From contig NZ_JBLTXA010000007.1 in the NCBI RefSeq assembly GCF_048066175.1, positions 124,001-188,000 of the forward strand: DNA of 64,000 nucleotides, given 5' to 3'. Below are positions 61,896 to 64,000 of this stretch, in pieces; the stretch's first letter is position 1, and the number at the start of each line of letters is the position of its first letter. Source of the DNA: Niveispirillum fermenti. Its GTDB lineage: Bacteria; Pseudomonadota; Alphaproteobacteria; Azospirillales; Azospirillaceae. The notes below the pieces were generated by a model. That model was not told the origin of the DNA, ran no database searches, and saw only the letters and a list, made by a program, of their open reading frames with translations. A program made the translations under genes and the position numbers.

Positions 61896-62756
61896 TCAGC
61901 TATACCGCTTGTCCAGCGCGTCCCATGCGGGCTTGCCGACCAGACGCTGGCGTTCGGTGAAGGGGGTGACGAGGCCGCTGGTCTCCTTCACCTCCTTCTC
62001 GTCGCGCAGAACCGTCAATGCCTTCTGCATGCCCATCACCGCGCCCTGAAGGGCCGCATTGGCATAGAGCACGATGCCATAGCCCAGATCGGCCAGTTCC
62101 GTGGCATTGAAGATCGGGGTCTTGCCGCCGATCACCATGTTCATCAATTGCGGCCGGTCCAGCCGCCGGGGCAGGGCGCGTATCTCATCGGCCGTGGTCA
62201 CCGCCTCCACGAAAAGGATATCGGCCCCGGCCTCCGCGAACCGCTGCGCGCGCTCCACCGCGGCCTCGAACCCATGGACGGCGGCGGCGTCAGTGCGGGC
62301 CATGATCAGCAGGTCGGGATCGCGCCTTGCATCGACGGCGGCCTTGATCTTGGACACCGCCTCCTCGGTGGAGATGACATCCTTGCCGTTGAAATGGCCA
62401 CACCGCTTGGGCGCCACCTGATCTTCGAGCTGGATGCAGTCGGCACCCGCGCGTTCCAGCGTGCGGACCGTGTGATAGACGTTCAGCGCGTTGCCGAAAC
62501 CCGTGTCGGCATCCACCAGCAGCGGCACCTCCACGGTATCGCGGATGCGGGCCGTGTGGTCGGCGATCTCCGCCAGACCCATGAAGCCCTGATCCGGCAT
62601 GCCGAACCACATATTGGTGACGCCGGCACCGGTGACATAGATGGCCTCGAACCCCAGATCCTCCACCACCTTGGCGGAAAGCGCATTGAACGCGCCGGGC
62701 ATGATCACGCCACGGCGGGCTTCGACCAGGGCTTTGAGCTGTTTGCGGGTAGACAT
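61896..62756 (-). CDS. Isocitrate lyase/PEP mutase family enzyme (2-methylisocitrate or dimethylmalate lyase type)
   Basis: A 286-residue TIM-barrel enzyme. The metal-binding VDADTGFGNALN and the lyase signature EDQVAPKRCGHFNGK (a KKCGH-type loop with the active cysteine) indicate C-C lyase rather than phosphonomutase activity. Candidates are 2-methylisocitrate lyase, 2,3-dimethylmalate lyase or oxaloacetate decarboxylase. AAGGAAAG precedes the ATG at 62756. It lies downstream of prpF, which favours a methylcitrate-like or related branched dicarboxylate route. No methylcitrate synthase or dehydratase is in view. Confidence 0.85.
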   Translation of the reverse strand: MSTRKQLKALVEARRGVIMPGAFNALSAKVVEDLGFEAIYVTGAGVTNMWFGMPDQGFMGLAEIADHTARIRDTVEVPLLVDADTGFGNALNVYHTVRTLERAGADCIQLEDQVAPKRCGHFNGKDVISTEEAVSKIKAAVDARRDPDLLIMARTDAAAVHGFEAAVERAQRFAEAGADILFVEAVTTADEIRALPRRLDRPQLMNMVIGGKTPIFNATELADLGYGIVLYANAALQGAVMGMQKALTVLRDEKEVKETSGLVTPFTERQRLVGKPAWDALDKRYS

Positions 62757-62776
62757 GGGCTTTCCTTAAATCTTGA

Positions 62777-62863
62777 GAGAGGTTTTCGAGGAACCGAAAA
62801 CCTCTCCGGCGGCGACTGCCGCCGCGCCGCACGTGCGGCGTGAAGCCAAGCCGCGGATGCGGC
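62777..62863. repeat. Array of four adjacent hairpins between prpF and the lyase gene
   Basis: Four perfect inverted repeats are packed into 87 bp. The arm/loop sizes are 12/6 at 62777-62806, 6/4 at 62808-62823, 8/0 at 62825-62840 (a full palindrome) and 5/4 at 62850-62863. GAGGAAC recurs at 62788-62794 and 62874-62880. The array ends 20 bp before the lyase start on the minus strand and lacks a T-run, so it is unlike a plain terminator. Confidence 0.75.
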
Positions 62864-62885
62864 GCCGGCACTTGAGGAACACGAA

Positions 62886-64000
62886 CTAAAAACTGTCGGC
62901 GGGCACGCGGACCCAGCCTTCCATCAGGATGCGGGCACTGCGGCTCATCACGGCCTTGGTGACCTGCCACCGGCCATCGACCAGGGCTGCCTGGGCCCCG
63001 ACGCGCAGGGTTCCGGACGGGTGACCGAAGCGCACGGCATCGCGCGTGCCGCCCCCGGCCGCCAGATTGACCAGCGTGCCGGGAATGGATGCGGCCGTGG
63101 CAATGGCGACTGACGCCGTGCCCATCATGGCATGGTGAAGTTTGCCCATGGACAGGGCACGGACCAGCAGATCGATCTCCCCGGCCCTCACGGGGGTGCC
63201 GCTGGAGGCGGTGTAATCGGCGGGGGGGGCCACGAAGGCGATCTTGGGCGTGTGCTGGCGCCGGGCAGCCCCGTCCATATCCGCAATCAGGCCCATGCGC
63301 ATCGCACCGATGGCGCGCAGCGTTTCCAGCCGGGCCAGGGCGGCGGGGTCCTCATTGATGGCGCCCTGCGGTTCCGTGCCGTGATAACCGATTTCAGCGG
63401 CATTCACGAAGATGGTTGGAATGCCGGCATTGATCAGCGTCGCCCGCAGCCTTCCTCCCGGCACGATACTGTCCGGCACCTCCAGCACATCCACCGGATT
63501 GCCGGTGGGGAACATCGCGCCGCTCCCCTCCCCCGCCTCCGCCGGGTCCAGGAATTCCAGCACGATTTCCGCCGCGGGAAAGGTCACGCCATCCAGGTCG
63601 AAATCCCCGGTTTCCTGCACCTGGCCGCCGGTGACGGGGACATGGGCGATGATGGTCTTGCCGATATTGGCCTGCCAGATGCGTACCGTGCAGGTGCCGT
63701 TTTCCGGCACAAGGGCCGGGTCGATCAGCCCGGCCTGGATGGCAAAGGCACCGGCCGCCGTGGACAGGTTGCCGCAATTGCCCGACCAGTCGACGAAATC
63801 GCTGTCGATGGCGACCTGACCATAGAGATAGTCAACATCATGGCCGGGTTTGCTGCTCCTGGACAGGATCACGCATTTGCTGGTGCTGGACGTGGCGCCC
63901 CCCATGCCGTCGATCTGCTTGCCATAGGGGTCGGGGCTGCCGATGACCCGCTGGAACAGCCGGTCCCGCGCCAGCCCCGGCACGCGACAAGTCTCGGGCA
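62886..64000 (-). CDS. prpF: PrpF-family isomerase (5' end beyond window)
   Basis: The frame is open to the right edge; 371 codons are visible. PrpF proteins isomerise 2-methylaconitate or related unsaturated tricarboxylates with a diaminopimelate-epimerase-like fold. Family motifs are VIGSPDPYGKQIDGMGGATSSTSK near the visible N terminus, DWSGNCGNLSTAAGAFAI with the first catalytic cysteine, and a late MMGTASVAIATAASIPGT. About 30-40 residues including the start are missing. It is co-directional with the lyase gene 129 bp downstream. A 4-oxalomesaconate tautomerase role (GalD) is an alternative in this family. Confidence 0.9.
   Translation of the reverse strand, partial: PETCRVPGLARDRLFQRVIGSPDPYGKQIDGMGGATSSTSKCVILSRSSKPGHDVDYLYGQVAIDSDFVDWSGNCGNLSTAAGAFAIQAGLIDPALVPENGTCTVRIWQANIGKTIIAHVPVTGGQVQETGDFDLDGVTFPAAEIVLEFLDPAEAGEGSGAMFPTGNPVDVLEVPDSIVPGGRLRATLINAGIPTIFVNAAEIGYHGTEPQGAINEDPAALARLETLRAIGAMRMGLIADMDGAARRQHTPKIAFVAPPADYTASSGTPVRAGEIDLLVRALSMGKLHHAMMGTASVAIATAASIPGTLVNLAAGGGTRDAVRFGHPSGTLRVGAQAALVDGRWQVTKAVMSRSARILMEGWVRVPADSF

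Noticed and set aside
1..64000. tRNA, rRNA, CRISPR array, insertion sequence, prophage or integron
   Set aside because: Reading through all gaps showed no spaced direct repeats, transposase or integrase frames, or cloverleaf-like segments.

Overview
The window is about 64 kb of dense, high-GC DNA (mid-60s percent by eye) with almost no non-coding space. It has the look of an alphaproteobacterial chromosome. Three large TonB-dependent receptors, tetrameric sarcosine oxidase, a malonate decarboxylase operon, an ScfR-type short-chain acyl-CoA regulator and a sigma-54 activator near a motility-type small protein fit a metabolically versatile soil or rhizosphere organism. Azospirillaceae/Niveispirillum-like is my guess and is not proven. 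I saw no rRNA, tRNA, CRISPR array, insertion sequence or phage gene.

Region 1 (1-11950) is mainly lysine/pipecolate/2-aminoadipate catabolism. A leftward operon encodes the 2-oxoadipate dioxygenase/decarboxylase HglS, a YdiJ-type D-2-hydroxyglutarate dehydrogenase and the semialdehyde dehydrogenase AmaB. A divergent amaA (pipecolate oxidase type) and a LysR regulator follow. An acyl-CoA ligase (cut by the left edge) and a GMC oxidoreductase lie divergently to the left. Their shared promoter carries the same ATTCY-N5-RGAAT dyads as the hglS/amaA promoter.

Region 2 (12028-24235) is a leftward seven-gene set: TonB receptor, MFS transporter, esterase, prolyl oligopeptidase, gamma-glutamyltransferase homologue, DUF885 hydrolase and M14 metallopeptidase, headed by a GlxA-type regulator. 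None of the five hydrolases has a visible signal peptide. I read it as a system that imports an unknown peptide or peptide-like compound and takes it apart in the cytoplasm. It is the best candidate here for an undescribed system. Divergent from the regulator is soxBDAG (24293-29265), for sarcosine oxidation.

Region 3 (29303-39749) is a hydantoin-like catabolic cluster: a HyuA-type ATPase/hydantoinase subunit, a TonB receptor, an NCS1 permease, an Asp/Glu/hydantoin racemase and a DUF917 protein, under a MalT-like LuxR regulator that follows a second racemase. A broken Xaa-Pro aminopeptidase remnant (39877-40211) and a TPR protein come next.

Region 4 (41721-48520) is the malonate decarboxylase operon mdcACDEGBH plus a GntR regulator, with a perfect GntR-style palindrome at its promoter and no malonate transporter in view. 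A divergent siderophore-type TonB receptor has a Zur-like dyad exactly between its -35 and -10 boxes. Then comes an antitoxin-like ParD protein translationally coupled to a complete methionine aminopeptidase, with an operator-like dyad over its promoter.

Region 5 (52236-64000) holds an unknown protein, a sigma-54 activator with a degenerate receiver domain, two small proteins, an FMN-dependent alpha-hydroxy-acid oxidase, an ScfR regulator divergent from a hotdog thioesterase, metR/metE, and an isocitrate-lyase/PEP-mutase family enzyme with prpF (cut by the right edge). The last two genes are separated by a packed array of hairpins.
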